Below are positions 9,632 through 18,502 of a stretch of 64,000 bases of DNA, one piece after another. Source of the DNA: an uncultured Actinomycetes bacterium (GTDB taxonomy: Bacteria; Actinomycetota; Thermoleophilia; Solirubrobacterales; 70-9); contig CAMLQY010000005.1 in NCBI GenBank assembly GCA_946482365.1, positions 1 to 64,000 on the forward strand. The letters are read 5' to 3'. Below the pieces are notes generated by a model. It saw nothing but the letters and a program-made list of their open reading frames with translations. It was not told the DNA's origin and searched no databases. The translations under genes and the position numbers were made by a program. The stretch's first letter is position 1. Each line of letters begins with the position of its first letter.

Positions 9632-10200
9632 CAGGACGACTTGCGGCGGCCTTCGAACAGCGCCGGGCCCTCGACGTCGGCGAAGCGGGCCATCGCGTAG
9701 GCGAGGTCGGAGGCGCGGTTGACGAAGTGGATCACGGTCTCGCTCGCCAGCTCCCCGGCTTCGGCGAGGGCGGCGATGCGGCGCTCGGCGCGGCGGATCG
9801 CGGTGCGGGCGACGTCGAGCTGGGCCGAGAGCTGGTTGCCGCCGGGGATGACGAACTGCGGCGGCAGCTCGACCTCGGACATGTAGCGGTCGATCCGCTG
9901 CTCCAGCTCGGCGACCATCGCCTCGGTGGTGCGGCTGACGCCGTCCTCGAGCCGCTCGGCGGCCTCCGGCGCGGTCGCCAGCTCGGCGCCGGCGACGAAG
10001 AGGTCGTCCTGCAGGCGCAGGATGTCGGCGGCCAGCTCGGCCTCGCCGGCGTCGCAGAGGGCGCGGGCGACGCCGAGGTGCGAGCAGGCCTCGTCGAGCG
10101 AGCCGTAGGCCTCGGTGCGGCCGTGATGCTTGGGGACGCGGCCGCCGTACCAGAGCGAGGTCGTCCCGTCGTCGCCCTTCTTCGTGTAGATCTTCACCAC
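9631..10200 (-). CDS. pduO: ATP:cob(I)alamin adenosyltransferase, PduO type
   Basis: 189 aa. It transfers the adenosyl group of ATP to cob(I)alamin to make coenzyme B12. The N-terminal KIYTKKGDDGTTSLW is the ATP-binding TKxGDxGxTxL signature, with Y-GSLDE next and the R..IRRAERR helix later; the FVIPGG segment is also conserved. Length matches single-domain PduO/MMAB enzymes. A likely client is an adenosylcobalamin-dependent mutase elsewhere in the genome, since none is in view. Confidence 0.92.
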   Translation of the reverse strand: MVKIYTKKGDDGTTSLWYGGRVPKHHGRTEAYGSLDEACSHLGVARALCDAGEAELAADILRLQDDLFVAGAELATAPEAAERLEDGVSRTTEAMVAELEQRIDRYMSEVELPPQFVIPGGNQLSAQLDVARTAIRRAERRIAALAEAGELASETVIHFVNRASDLAYAMARFADVEGPALFEGRRKSS

Positions 10201-10223
10201 GCGCTCATCCTAAGCGCGTGCCC

Positions 10224-11510
10224 TCAAGCAAGCGGGTTGAAGACGAGCCCGGTCAGCACCTTGGGGAAGAAGTAGGTCGACTTCGGCGGCATGTTGGCGT
10301 CGCTTTCGCAGATCGCCTTGGTCTGGTCGACCGGGATCGGGCGCAGGACGAAGGCGACGTCGTAGGTGCCGTCGTCGATCAGGCGCAGCGAGTCCTCGAC
10401 GCTCTTGGCGTAGCCGATCCCGCGCTTGGCGAGGATGTCGTCCTCGCTGAGCCCGGCGATGCCCTTCAGCACCAGGGTCTCGAGGATCGCCGCGTCGAGG
10501 CGTCGGTAGGCCTCGGGCTGGCCCTCTAGCAGCCGGTCGAGCTCGGCAGTGTCCTTCAGCCGCAACCGGAAGGCGCGCTTGTGGTGGGAGTCGTAGAGGC
10601 CGAAGACGCCGACCCCGTCCTCGCCGAGCGGGTCGAGGCGGTCGACCTCGACCTCGGTCACCTCGAAGATCTCACGCAGGCCCTCGCCGAGGCGCTGCTG
10701 GCGCTCGGGGTCCCCGGCGAAGCCGGAGAGCAGGCGGTGGGTGGGGAAGATCGAGAGGCCGGGGTCGTCGAGGCCGGTCAGCGCCATCAGCGTGTAGCCG
10801 TGGTTGCCCTCGCCGCCGATCTCGTCGCGGTAGGAGATCGCGGTCTCGTAGCGGTGGTGGCCGTCGGCGATCAGCAGCTGGGCGCCGGCGAGCAGCTCGG
10901 TGACGTCGTCGTGGATCCCCGGGTCCCTGATCTTCCAGATCCGCGTGACGGTCCCGCTTGCGTCGGTCGCCTCTCCCCAGGGGTCTTCGATCTCCGTCTG
11001 CCGGGCCACGAGCGGCCACGGGTCGAGCGTGCTGAGCGAGAAGATCGGCGAGAGGTTGCAGCGGGTGGCGCGCATCAGTTCCAGGCGGTCCTGCTTGGGG
11101 CCGGGGAGCGTGCGCTCGTGGGGGAGGACCTGGCCCGTGTCGAAGTCCTCGACCCGGACGCGGGCGAGGATGCCGTGGCGCGTGTGGGCGGAGCCGCCGG
11201 GGCCGGTGTACTCCTGCTCCATCGCCCAGATCGAGGGCTCGGAGTCGGCGACGAGGGCGCCGGCCTGCTTCCAGGCCTCGATCGTCCGGGCGGCGCCGGC
11301 ATAGGGGTCGCCGCCGCCCTCGGCCTGCGGCCCGGTCTCCCCGTAGGGCTTGGGCAGGTCGACGGCGACCGCGTTGTAGGGCGAGCGCTGCAGCAGCTCG
11401 GCCCGCGTCGCGGTGTCGATCACGTCGTACGGAGGAGCGACGACGTCCTGCAGCGAGCCGACCGCGTCGAGGTCGTAGTGCAGGGCTTTGAGGGGAAGGA
11501 CCTCGGCCAT
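10224..11510 (-). CDS. DUF1015 family protein (SbnI-like)
   Basis: 428 aa from the ATG at 11510. Characteristic DUF1015 blocks are VAPPYDVI near the N-terminus, the RSPYNAVAVDLP stretch, YRRLD, and the IADGHHRYETA segment with paired histidines. The family includes SbnI-type proteins with a ParB/sulfiredoxin-like nucleotide-binding fold and reported free-serine kinase activity; in most bacteria the function is unknown. The gene follows the minus-strand tRNA-Leu and precedes pduO with a 23-nt gap. Confidence 0.85.
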   Translation of the reverse strand: MAEVLPLKALHYDLDAVGSLQDVVAPPYDVIDTATRAELLQRSPYNAVAVDLPKPYGETGPQAEGGGDPYAGAARTIEAWKQAGALVADSEPSIWAMEQEYTGPGGSAHTRHGILARVRVEDFDTGQVLPHERTLPGPKQDRLELMRATRCNLSPIFSLSTLDPWPLVARQTEIEDPWGEATDASGTVTRIWKIRDPGIHDDVTELLAGAQLLIADGHHRYETAISYRDEIGGEGNHGYTLMALTGLDDPGLSIFPTHRLLSGFAGDPERQQRLGEGLREIFEVTEVEVDRLDPLGEDGVGVFGLYDSHHKRAFRLRLKDTAELDRLLEGQPEAYRRLDAAILETLVLKGIAGLSEDDILAKRGIGYAKSVEDSLRLIDDGTYDVAFVLRPIPVDQTKAICESDANMPPKSTYFFPKVLTGLVFNPLA

Positions 11511-11548
11511 CGGCCGAAACCTAGCGGTTCCCGCGGCCGGGACCTCGA

Positions 11549-11632
11549 TGCGGCTGAGAGGAGTCGAACCTCCACGGAGTTTCCTCCACACGGACCTGAA
11601 CCGTGCGCGTCTACCAGTTCCGCCACAGCCGC
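11549..11632 (-). tRNA. tRNA-Leu (anticodon CAG)
   Basis: 84 nt on the minus strand. The acceptor stem GCGGCTG pairs with CAGCCGC, the anticodon stem CACGG/CCGTG holds loop TTCAGGT (CAG), and there is a class II variable arm and a TTCGACTCC T-arm. The discriminator is A; CCA is not encoded. Confidence 0.95.
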
Positions 11633-11724
11633 GGGGGCAGGCAATTTAGCGCTTCCCCGATCCCGACCCGGGGACCCCTGGCAAGACGGACCACCCGCCC
11701 CGCTCGCTAGAATGCCCCTTCCTC

Positions 11725-11797
11725 GCCGCTATCGTCTAGGGGACTAGGACGCCGGATTCTCAGTCCGGAAACCGGGGTTCGAATCCCCGTAGCGGTA
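11725..11797 (+). tRNA. tRNA-Glu (anticodon CTC)
   Basis: 73 nt. The acceptor GCCGCTA pairs with TAGCGGT (first pair G-T), the anticodon stem CCGGA/TCCGG holds loop TTCTCAG (CTC), and the T-arm GGTTCGAATCC is canonical. CCA is not encoded after the discriminator A. It lies at the left border of the accessory region. Confidence 0.95.
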
Positions 11798-11813
11798 CCT
11801 GAATAGTAGAGCC

Positions 11814-11843
11814 AAAAACACCGTCCTAAGGGCGGTGTTTTTT
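11814..11843 (+). terminator. Intrinsic terminator of tRNA-Glu
   Basis: AAAAACACCGTCC and GGGCGGTGTTTTTT form a strong stem with a tiny loop and a T run, 17 nt after the tRNA end. This is the clearest intrinsic terminator in the window. Confidence 0.9.
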
Positions 11844-11987
11844 CGTTCAGGTCAAGGCCTGGGTCAAGGCGATGCAAGCACGATGTATATGCGGGGCGGA
11901 CCGGGGGCATCGGTTAGCTCACGGCAGCAGATGGAAAGCGACCTCATGCCGCGGGGGGACCGACTTGACCCGCCGACCCCTGCGCGC

Positions 11988-13088
11988 CTAGCGTTCGGGT
12001 CCGAGGATCTCGGTCAGATACTCGATGGTCGTCGCCGCGATCAAGACCGTCGCTCGGGCTTCGGCTTCACCGAGGTGTTTGCCCTGCCTGTGGTGGGCGG
12101 CGCTGCTCAGGTCGCTGAGCGTCTTCCAGAGGTTGTCGAGAAGGACCCTGGCGGGTGAATCAACTGGCCATCGGAGCCTTTCGCCAACGCACTCGGCGAT
12201 TGACCTGCCGTCAGCGCCGAGACGATCCGCGACGGCGTCGCGCAGGTCCCGACAGGTTTGAATCGCGCCGCGATAGTCGCCTTCGTCATATCGCCGGCGC
12301 GCCGCGCCGATCGCGGCGGCTGTTTCAGGGCCGAGAGCCCGAGAAGCCTGGGGGAGGCGTACGGCGATCAGGCGAACCTCGTCAGCGCCGATGCCCGGAA
12401 GCACCTGGGTGGCCCAGTCCTCGCGACGGAGGCGGAGCTCGAGAACTTCGATCTTGGCGCCCCCCAGCGACCAGAGCTCTGATGCCAGCCCGAGCGCTGC
12501 GGCGACAGGATGCCCGGATGGGCCAGGGCGTGGAGCGTTCTCGGTTTGCCGGACCCAGGCGGTAGCTGCGTGGATGCGCAGGCCGACTCGAACCTGCTCC
12601 TCGCTCATTCGCTGAGCATGATCTTCCAGTAGCCGAACTTGCTCGCGCGCGAGCGGAAAACGAAAAGTCACCTGATGTTCGACCGGACTGGAGGGGATTG
12701 AGGACCACATGCCGCCCTGGGTCCTCATTCCGGAGACCCTCGCAGGCGCGCCAACTCCAGGGCCAAGCGCTGCATCTGAGTTGGTCGGCAAGACAAGCTC
12801 GGCCTCGATCTCGGTGATCGCTATTGCCTCGCCCTCCTGTCGTGGGTCCAGCTGGAGCGAGCCTGGGACCACCAGGGCGGGGCTGAGGCATCCGCCCTCG
12901 CCGCGAACCAAGGCCGGGTCGGCACGGAGCCAACCGACCCTGAAGTTGCCGATCGAGATGCTTGCCTGTCCGTTCACCGCTTGTAGGTTGAAGCAAGCAG
13001 CGCCGAGCTGCCGTCTACGAGCGACGCAGCGTGCCAGCGAGTCGACGATCGGCCCAGGTGAGGTGTACAAGGTGCTCGGCGAGCTCAA
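11988..13088 (-). CDS. Uncharacterised protein encoded behind a TOPRIM gene
   Basis: 366 aa if the TTG at 13088 is used; this overlaps the upstream gene by 74 nt in another frame, so the true start is probably internal (a GTG at 12977 gives 329 aa). I recognise no family. The N-terminal half is beta-rich. The C-terminal third is helical with RRYDEGDYRGAIQTCRDL, an RxxYxxGxYxxAI pattern seen in helical domains of AbiJ/HEPN-like and TPR-like proteins, and ends in a basic/acidic helix. No transmembrane segment is visible. It follows the TOPRIM-like gene in what is probably one transcript, so it may be a partner in the same system. Confidence 0.65.
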   Translation of the reverse strand: MSSPSTLYTSPGPIVDSLARCVARRRQLGAACFNLQAVNGQASISIGNFRVGWLRADPALVRGEGGCLSPALVVPGSLQLDPRQEGEAIAITEIEAELVLPTNSDAALGPGVGAPARVSGMRTQGGMWSSIPSSPVEHQVTFRFPLAREQVRLLEDHAQRMSEEQVRVGLRIHAATAWVRQTENAPRPGPSGHPVAAALGLASELWSLGGAKIEVLELRLRREDWATQVLPGIGADEVRLIAVRLPQASRALGPETAAAIGAARRRYDEGDYRGAIQTCRDLRDAVADRLGADGRSIAECVGERLRWPVDSPARVLLDNLWKTLSDLSSAAHHRQGKHLGEAEARATVLIAATTIEYLTEILGPER

Positions 13089-14829
13089 GGATGGGACGCC
13101 GCTCCTTCCCTTGTGGCTCTGGGTTCTCTAGCGCAAACTGGGCGAGCCGTTCTGCAAATTCAGGCTTCGAGAGGTGGAAACGCGAGTCCTTTCGCGCTGC
13201 GGCGTCGAGCACGACCGAGGCGATGGCCTTTCCCTCCTCGTGCTGCGCTGCCTCGGCGCCGGCTGTGAGCTCAGCAGGCTCCAAGGAGAAGCTCTCCAGA
13301 CCAATCTCGGCTGCGAACTGCTCGGCTACCTGGCACAGCTCGCGAATCGTGAAGTTGTCAGCCTCGAAGTTGTCCTTCCAAAGAACGAACTCGGGCGCCG
13401 TGCCGGGCGCTTGGCTCAGCTCGTTGGCAGCATCCAACGCGGCTCGAAGTGCGGCCCGGCGTGCCTCCGGGTCCGTGATCTGCTTCGCCGCCCGAGCCGC
13501 CTCGTCCCGGATCGCCTTTCGCTGCTTCTCACCTGGACCCTCGATCACCTCAGCACGGACGAGCGCTTTGATCAGCTCTTCGGCCCGCCCCTCATTGTCG
13601 AAGACGAGTAGGAAGTAGTTGGCGTAGCCGCGAAAGGATCTCAGCAGCATGTCGGCGTTCTTGGGTATGTCCGAGCCGCCCATGTCCGTCACGGCGATGC
13701 CCAGCTTCTCGAAGGAAAGGCCGTAGCCCTCAGCGAGGATCACTCGCATGGCGGTGATCTCCGAGTCTCCCTCTCCGATCAGCTGTACCCGCCACGGGTA
13801 GAGCCCGTGTTCCTCCAAGAGGATCGGAAGGACTGCCCGGTTTCCTCGCACATCGAGCGTCCCATAGCGACGCAGCTTCAGCTCGGCGCTGCTCGCCCCC
13901 CCGTACTCGTCCACGTCTGGCAAGGGATCACCTCCGGTGAGTCGCTGGTGCCAGAGGCGCAAGATGCGCGCGGCATCGTAGTAGTCGAGGGCGAGCTGGG
14001 CGGCGCCCCGCAGGCGCTCCCGGCTCGACCTGTTGATCTGATCGAGAAGGTCGAACAGACCCGAGGTCGGATCGATTCGGAGGCCGATGTGGACAAGCTG
14101 ACCGTAGTGCTCCTCCAGCTCGGTCGCATCGACGTCGCATTCGGCGGCGAGGGCCGCGTAGTCAAGGGTGCGCGACTGCTTGATCGTCCAATCCGCAGCG
14201 TCCTCGGTCAGTCCCGGGATCACTCCACCGAGCCATCGGCTCTGCCGCGGCCCGCCTCGCTGGCGCGGGTAGAAGACGTTCTGCACGCGCACCAACAGCA
14301 GCTCGGTCTTCCGCCACCGCTCGGCTGCGGCTTGCCAGTCCTCTCGTGGCAGAGGGTCGGGTCGAGCCGCGAGCTTTGCCCGAACCTCGAAGAAGGGGTC
14401 GAGACCTTCACCGAGCTGTCCCCAGGCTACGTGCGGTTGGAGCAGATTCTGCAGCTCAGCCAGCCAGAAGAGCTGCCAGTGGTGGTAGAGGAACTGCGGA
14501 GCGGCCTCTTGGCCATGAATGGCCTCCGCTTCCTCTCGCAGCTCAGCCCACGGACGATGGCCGACCTCCTCACGCACCATGAGGTCGCCGTCCTCAAGGC
14601 AGCCGAGCTGATCGTGTTGCCACATGCCGTGTCGCGCGTAGGCGACGGGAACGAAGATCTCCTCCCGGTCGAGCGTCTCCCAGGGGTCGGTGTCGAAGAG
14701 GCCGAGATCAGAGAGGCTCCGCGATTTCGCCTCTTTGCGGAATTTGCCGACGTCGAGCAAGGGCAGCTGGACGAAGCACCAGCTTCGGAGCGCGCGCGAA
14801 AAGTTGAAGTCACCCGACGACGGCTTCAT
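13015..14829 (-). CDS. TOPRIM-domain protein, OLD-nuclease-like, candidate defence component
   Basis: 604 aa. Residues ~345-430 read as a TOPRIM fold: a glutamate in LIGEGDSEITAM, a glycine turn in TDMGGSDIP, and an aspartate strand in LLVFDNEG, as in OLD-family and DnaG-like TOPRIM nucleases. The N-terminal ~340 residues are mostly helical and unassigned; no Walker A motif is visible, unlike OLD proteins, so an ATPase partner would be separate or absent. The C-terminus is helical. The gene is divergent from a DUF4365-like nuclease gene across 58 nt. Nucleic-acid cleavage in an anti-phage setting is inference from fold and context. Confidence 0.75.
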   Translation of the reverse strand: MKPSSGDFNFSRALRSWCFVQLPLLDVGKFRKEAKSRSLSDLGLFDTDPWETLDREEIFVPVAYARHGMWQHDQLGCLEDGDLMVREEVGHRPWAELREEAEAIHGQEAAPQFLYHHWQLFWLAELQNLLQPHVAWGQLGEGLDPFFEVRAKLAARPDPLPREDWQAAAERWRKTELLLVRVQNVFYPRQRGGPRQSRWLGGVIPGLTEDAADWTIKQSRTLDYAALAAECDVDATELEEHYGQLVHIGLRIDPTSGLFDLLDQINRSSRERLRGAAQLALDYYDAARILRLWHQRLTGGDPLPDVDEYGGASSAELKLRRYGTLDVRGNRAVLPILLEEHGLYPWRVQLIGEGDSEITAMRVILAEGYGLSFEKLGIAVTDMGGSDIPKNADMLLRSFRGYANYFLLVFDNEGRAEELIKALVRAEVIEGPGEKQRKAIRDEAARAAKQITDPEARRAALRAALDAANELSQAPGTAPEFVLWKDNFEADNFTIRELCQVAEQFAAEIGLESFSLEPAELTAGAEAAQHEEGKAIASVVLDAAARKDSRFHLSKPEFAERLAQFALENPEPQGKERRPILELAEHLVHLTWADRRLAGTLRRS

Positions 14830-14887
14830 TGGGGGAACACTTCCACCTAGGTCATGCGAACGTCAGATTGATGCTTGACTGACCGGC
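14830..14887. promoter_or_regulatory. Divergent intergenic region of the putative defence locus
   Basis: Only 58 nt separate the minus-strand TOPRIM gene from the plus-strand nuclease-repeat gene, so both promoters must overlap here or lie within coding sequence. I see no clear -10/-35 pair. The GTG start at 14888 has no strong ribosome-binding site, which would fit leaderless translation. Confidence 0.4.
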
Positions 14888-17674
14888 GTGCGGGCACCCA
14901 AGACGGAGGCAAAGGGAACGGGCGGCCAGAGCGAGGTCCGGTCCAAGTTCGAGTACCTGGGCTGGGCGGTGATGCCGAATCCAGATCACGACAACGGGAC
15001 CGACCTTGTCATCTCGCCGCGTGACGAGCGCCGTTTTGAGCTCGGCATGTACATGGGCGTTCAGGTCAAGACCGGGACCTCCTACTTCAAGCGGAAAAAG
15101 AAGGACGCGAATGGTGAGGTGACCGGCTGGTGGTACGTCGATGACGATGGCACGGAGCTTGGGAGTTGGGCCCGGTTCCCGGCCCCACAACTCGTCGTCC
15201 TACACAACCCGAAGACCCACATCTCTTACTGGGAGCACGTCACCCCGTCCGCGATTCGCTCCACAGGCAAAGGGGCGAAGATCTTCGTTCCCGCCGCGCA
15301 GACGATCGACGCCGAGCATCAGGACGAGTTGCTAGCGGTCGCGGCAACCTTCGATTCCAGCCCTTCACTCGAGGGGAGCTGGGGCGGCGACATCGAGATC
15401 CCTCCGCCGGACAGGCTCCGTCACGCCCTGCTTGCACCGAGGCTGATCGCCCCTCATCCGAACCTTGGATCTGGAGAGCTGACTCCGGAGCAAGCGCTGG
15501 CGATGCTGGCGCAGATGCGGATCTCCGAGCTAGAGCGCTACGCCGAAGAGCAGGAGGAGGTACCTGGGCTCGACGACGCGCTGGAGTCCGAGTACTGGAG
15601 GTGGCGGTTTGTAGGTGCGCTTTGGCGGCGAATGTGGGAGAACGAGGCCGATCCCCTTCGGGGGGTTCTGCGAGATGCTCAGCACAGCGATGAGCGAGTG
15701 GCCGCGGCGGTCTGCCTGGCGAGTCTCGCGATCGGAGCTGGCCGCCCTGAAGACGGCCTGGAGGTTCTGGAGGAGGAGATCGCCCGCGATGAGGCCGCTA
15801 CGGTCGATGATGCCTGGCTGAATGTGCAACGGGCTCGCGCCCTGGCCGAGCTCGGAAAACTGGAGGACGCAAAGGCAGCCGCGACATCCCTCAAGAATCT
15901 GCGTAGCAAGGCTCCCAACGACGTCACCGCCAGCACGATCACGGCCTCGGCGGGCACGCTGATCCTCAATATCTCCAGATGGGACGAGCCGGATCTGAAG
16001 CAGGCAATCCTGGCATCCGACACCCCAACCGGCTGGTGGCGATCGCAGACGGTAAAGAACGGCCTCAACGACGTCGTGGAACGGACTTTCGAGGACTGGG
16101 CACGGGACTCACGCATCAAGTGGACCAGCGAAGACGCCGCGCACAACCGGCTCTTTGCGGCGGCAGTTGAGGCAAGCCACAGCGCCGACCAAGGCGGCTG
16201 GCGGCGTCTCTGCGCCCTTGTCGGTCACGACGAACTGCTGCGATTGGATAGATACGTCGACCCTGATCAGGTGGCGTCGGGACTGACCACCCTGCGAGTA
16301 GCCGGCGATGACAAAGGCCTTAAGTTGTCTCTCCCCCACCTCAGGGCCGATGGCCCCTGCGATGCAATTACCGAAGCCCTTGCGGAGATTCGGCCCGAGC
16401 TCTCCACCCGTACTACTGGCCTCTCGGACCTGACCTTTGTCGAGTTTGGCGGCGATCTTGCCGACACCCAAACGGCGGAGCGGTTGTGCGGCTGGTTGCT
16501 GGAGACGATCGACGATCACCAGGAGTTCGCGCGACGGACGTCTCCTCACTACCTGGTGGATGTGCAACTTGTCTACGCCTTGGCGGGTGTCGCTCCCGCC
16601 GCTGGTCAGGCGATGCAGCGCCAGGTACTCGAGCGGGCGTTCCGACTGGAGAGGTTCGATGGAAACCAGCTGCTGGAAGATGGCTGGGCACGGGCGCTGA
16701 CCGCCATCTCGACCGAGACTTGGAACGGCGATCTGGCGGAGGCGGCCCGAGAGGCGGGGGAACGACACAACCTCGGGCTCGCGAGGGTTCTCGTCGGTTT
16801 GGCAGCACGCAACGGGGACGAGCAGGCCCGCGCCCACCTCGTGGCCGAGGCTGAAGGCGGCAGCACCGATGCGCTCTGGGGTTTGGGGGCAGCCCGCGAG
16901 CTTCCGGAGGCGGTTGTAAAGGCCGCTGTGACGTCGCTCGGCGAGGAAGTGGGCCAGATGACTAAAGACGCGAGGGAGGGGTCGATCGGCATTGGTCCCG
17001 GTGATCCGGCCCAAAATCTCACCACCCTCAGTGCTTGGCATCCCGAGTTGGCCGACTGGGATCCACTGCTTGAGTTGCTTTCTGAGCCGGTGGTTCCCGC
17101 GAGGCTGAAGCGCGGCGCTTTGTTGACTTTGTCTTGGCGCAGCTCGCAGCTTCCCGATGGAGTAGCCGAGCGCCTGATTCCAATAGCGAATGCGATAAGC
17201 AGTAGTGAGGTCGAGCCCAGTCCGTTCGAACTGAGCCACGAGTCCGACCTGATGGCCTCCGGCGCGGTCCTGGCGGCCGCCCTCGGGCACTTGGAGAACG
17301 CCGACCGGCATCTGGTGAAGTTTCTCGGGGGTGATGGCCGCGAACGCCGTCACGCTGCCCTACTGGCAGCCCAGCTCGACGGCGCCCAGTACCGAGGCGT
17401 ACTTGCAGCTCTTGCTCGGGACCCTGATCCCCAAGCTCGCGCCACTGCCGCAGGTGCCGTTGCTCGGCTGGTGGCTGCCGGAGAGGACGAAAGTCAGGTG
17501 GAGGTCTTTGAAGCTTGCCTTGAAGATCGCGGCAGGAGCGTGCCGCTCGCGATCGCCAGCACGCTGGTAGGGCTGGATTGGGGCAGTGATCGCATCGAGT
17601 CTGCTCTGAGTGGTCTCGCCGATCACCGCTCGGCGGCGGTGCGGGAGGCGGCCCGAGAAGCCCTGCGCGGCTAG
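14888..17674 (+). CDS. DUF4365-like nuclease domain fused to a helical-repeat array, candidate defence effector
   Basis: 928 aa, GTG start. Residues ~10-180 resemble DUF4365/PD-(D/E)XK nucleases: an early glutamate in KFEYLGW, aspartate in NGTDLVI, and the GVQVKTG motif, followed by PAPQLVVLH and YWEHV. The remaining ~700 residues are an alanine- and leucine-rich helical array: TPR-like around 290-340 (DAWLNVQRARALAELGKLEDA) and HEAT-like at the C-terminus (AALLAAQLD, AVREAAREAL). Such arrays usually bind protein or nucleic acid and could act as sensor. No transmembrane or ATPase motif is seen. It resembles repeat-fused nucleases of defence islands, but I cannot name the system. Confidence 0.78.
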   Translation: MRAPKTEAKGTGGQSEVRSKFEYLGWAVMPNPDHDNGTDLVISPRDERRFELGMYMGVQVKTGTSYFKRKKKDANGEVTGWWYVDDDGTELGSWARFPAPQLVVLHNPKTHISYWEHVTPSAIRSTGKGAKIFVPAAQTIDAEHQDELLAVAATFDSSPSLEGSWGGDIEIPPPDRLRHALLAPRLIAPHPNLGSGELTPEQALAMLAQMRISELERYAEEQEEVPGLDDALESEYWRWRFVGALWRRMWENEADPLRGVLRDAQHSDERVAAAVCLASLAIGAGRPEDGLEVLEEEIARDEAATVDDAWLNVQRARALAELGKLEDAKAAATSLKNLRSKAPNDVTASTITASAGTLILNISRWDEPDLKQAILASDTPTGWWRSQTVKNGLNDVVERTFEDWARDSRIKWTSEDAAHNRLFAAAVEASHSADQGGWRRLCALVGHDELLRLDRYVDPDQVASGLTTLRVAGDDKGLKLSLPHLRADGPCDAITEALAEIRPELSTRTTGLSDLTFVEFGGDLADTQTAERLCGWLLETIDDHQEFARRTSPHYLVDVQLVYALAGVAPAAGQAMQRQVLERAFRLERFDGNQLLEDGWARALTAISTETWNGDLAEAAREAGERHNLGLARVLVGLAARNGDEQARAHLVAEAEGGSTDALWGLGAARELPEAVVKAAVTSLGEEVGQMTKDAREGSIGIGPGDPAQNLTTLSAWHPELADWDPLLELLSEPVVPARLKRGALLTLSWRSSQLPDGVAERLIPIANAISSSEVEPSPFELSHESDLMASGAVLAAALGHLENADRHLVKFLGGDGRERRHAALLAAQLDGAQYRGVLAALARDPDPQARATAAGAVARLVAAGEDESQVEVFEACLEDRGRSVPLAIASTLVGLDWGSDRIESALSGLADHRSAAVREAAREALRG

Positions 17675-17700
17675 CTTCGCCACTCGCTCGGTGGTCGCGG

Positions 17701-17994
17701 TTGGCTAACGATGGGGTCTTAGTAGCCGAGTCGCTTGAGGTCGCTGCAAGTGATGTAGCCGGCCTTTTCCGCAGCGGGGTTATATGCCCAGTATTGGGTT
17801 CGGACCTGAGTGAGCTGCGCGAGGCGATTGCGCACGGTGCGCAGATCGTCGAACTCAGGTTCCGCGGTGCCGCCGTCTACGTCACCGGAGGCATGAGCCA
17901 TGGCGATGCCCCCACCGAGGTCTGGGACGTGATCGACCGGCTGCGTGCCGTGCGCGGCGTTCTTGCCGCGGTCGGCTTCGAAGAGGAGTCCTGA
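17701..17994 (+). CDS. Hypothetical small protein
   Basis: 97 aa from a TTG start with no strong ribosome-binding site. The sequence has a beta-rich centre (AQIVELRFRGAAVYVTGG) and a C-terminal helix (EVWDVIDRLRAVRGVLAAV). No family recognised. It lies 26 nt after the nuclease-repeat gene and is followed at once by a perfect palindrome. A 60-codon frame on the opposite strand (17719-17901) is also open, so the assignment is moderate. Confidence 0.45.
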   Translation: MANDGVLVAESLEVAASDVAGLFRSGVICPVLGSDLSELREAIAHGAQIVELRFRGAAVYVTGGMSHGDAPTEVWDVIDRLRAVRGVLAAVGFEEES

Positions 17995-17999
17995 GAACG

Positions 18000-18037
18000 A
18001 CTCCCCGGGGGTGGGCAGCTGCCCACCCCCGGGGAGT
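18000..18037. terminator. Perfect 38-bp palindrome, bidirectional terminator candidate
   Basis: 18000-18018 is the exact reverse complement of 18019-18037 with no loop. It sits between two convergent genes (stops at 17994 and 18041), the expected place for a shared terminator. T tracts are lacking, and a perfect palindrome could equally be a protein-binding site. Confidence 0.6.
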
Positions 18038-18040
18038 GAG

Positions 18041-18247
18041 TCAGTTTGAGCCAGGAGTCTCGGCTGCCCCGCTCCAAGCCTCCCGCAAGGGTTTGCGGTA
18101 GAGCAGGAACACGGGCGCGATCAGGATCAGCACGATCTCATCGACGGGACCCGGGATCGGAAGCAAGGCGATCCCAGCGGTCCAGCGAAGAGGTTTCGGA
18201 ATCCGGTCGTCACGCGCGAGGGTCTTCATGGCCCGGATCAATCGCAT
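18041..18247 (-). CDS. Small membrane protein
   Basis: 68 aa from the ATG at 18247. A basic N-terminus (MRLIRAMKTLARDD) precedes a hydrophobic hairpin (GIALLPIPGPVDEIVLILIAPVFLLY) and a short polar tail, giving one or two membrane passes. The LPIPGPVDEI turn resembles small DUF1232-like membrane proteins, but I do not assign it. The open frame continues upstream without any protein-like pattern. Confidence 0.6.
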   Translation of the reverse strand: MRLIRAMKTLARDDRIPKPLRWTAGIALLPIPGPVDEIVLILIAPVFLLYRKPLREAWSGAAETPGSN

Positions 18248-18502
18248 CAGGAATCCCTTAGACCCATCGGCCGAATATAGCTCCGCCCTTCCGAGCTGCT
18301 CAGTCCAGCAGCGAGCTCGACGACGAGCCGGGCTTACGCGAGCTCGTGGTGCGCGAGTTCGGTGCGGCCGAGGCCGCAGTTCTGCTCGACCCCGGCGCGT
18401 GAGGTGGGGGAAGAGCGAGGGCGCCTCTTGGGCGCCTGGGCTGACCCGGGCGCCGGTGTGCGCCCAGTTTGGCCACCAGCTTCCAGATCGAAAGGAACGC
18501 AG
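18248..18502. other. Spacer with a possible gene remnant
   Basis: Between divergent genes. In one plus frame a stretch ending at a TGA near 18402 (SELDDEPGLRELVVREFGAAEAAVLL) has protein-like composition but no start codon and a stop a short way upstream, suggesting the tail of a truncated gene. Nothing else is seen. Confidence 0.25.

Noticed and set aside
11707..11910. 67-codon minus-strand frame across tRNA-Glu
   Set aside because: It is the antisense reading of the tRNA; the GIRTPVSGLRIRRPSPL-type string is a well-known artefact of tRNA genes.
11798..12000. Search for an integrase or a duplicated tRNA-Glu 3' end (att site) at the island border
   Set aside because: No integrase gene and no second copy of the tRNA 3' end was found by eye in the following sequence, so integration at this tRNA is not demonstrated.
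17719..17901. 60-codon minus-strand frame opposite the 97-aa gene
   Set aside because: No recognisable features; the plus-strand frame has a more regular strand-helix pattern, though neither is certain.
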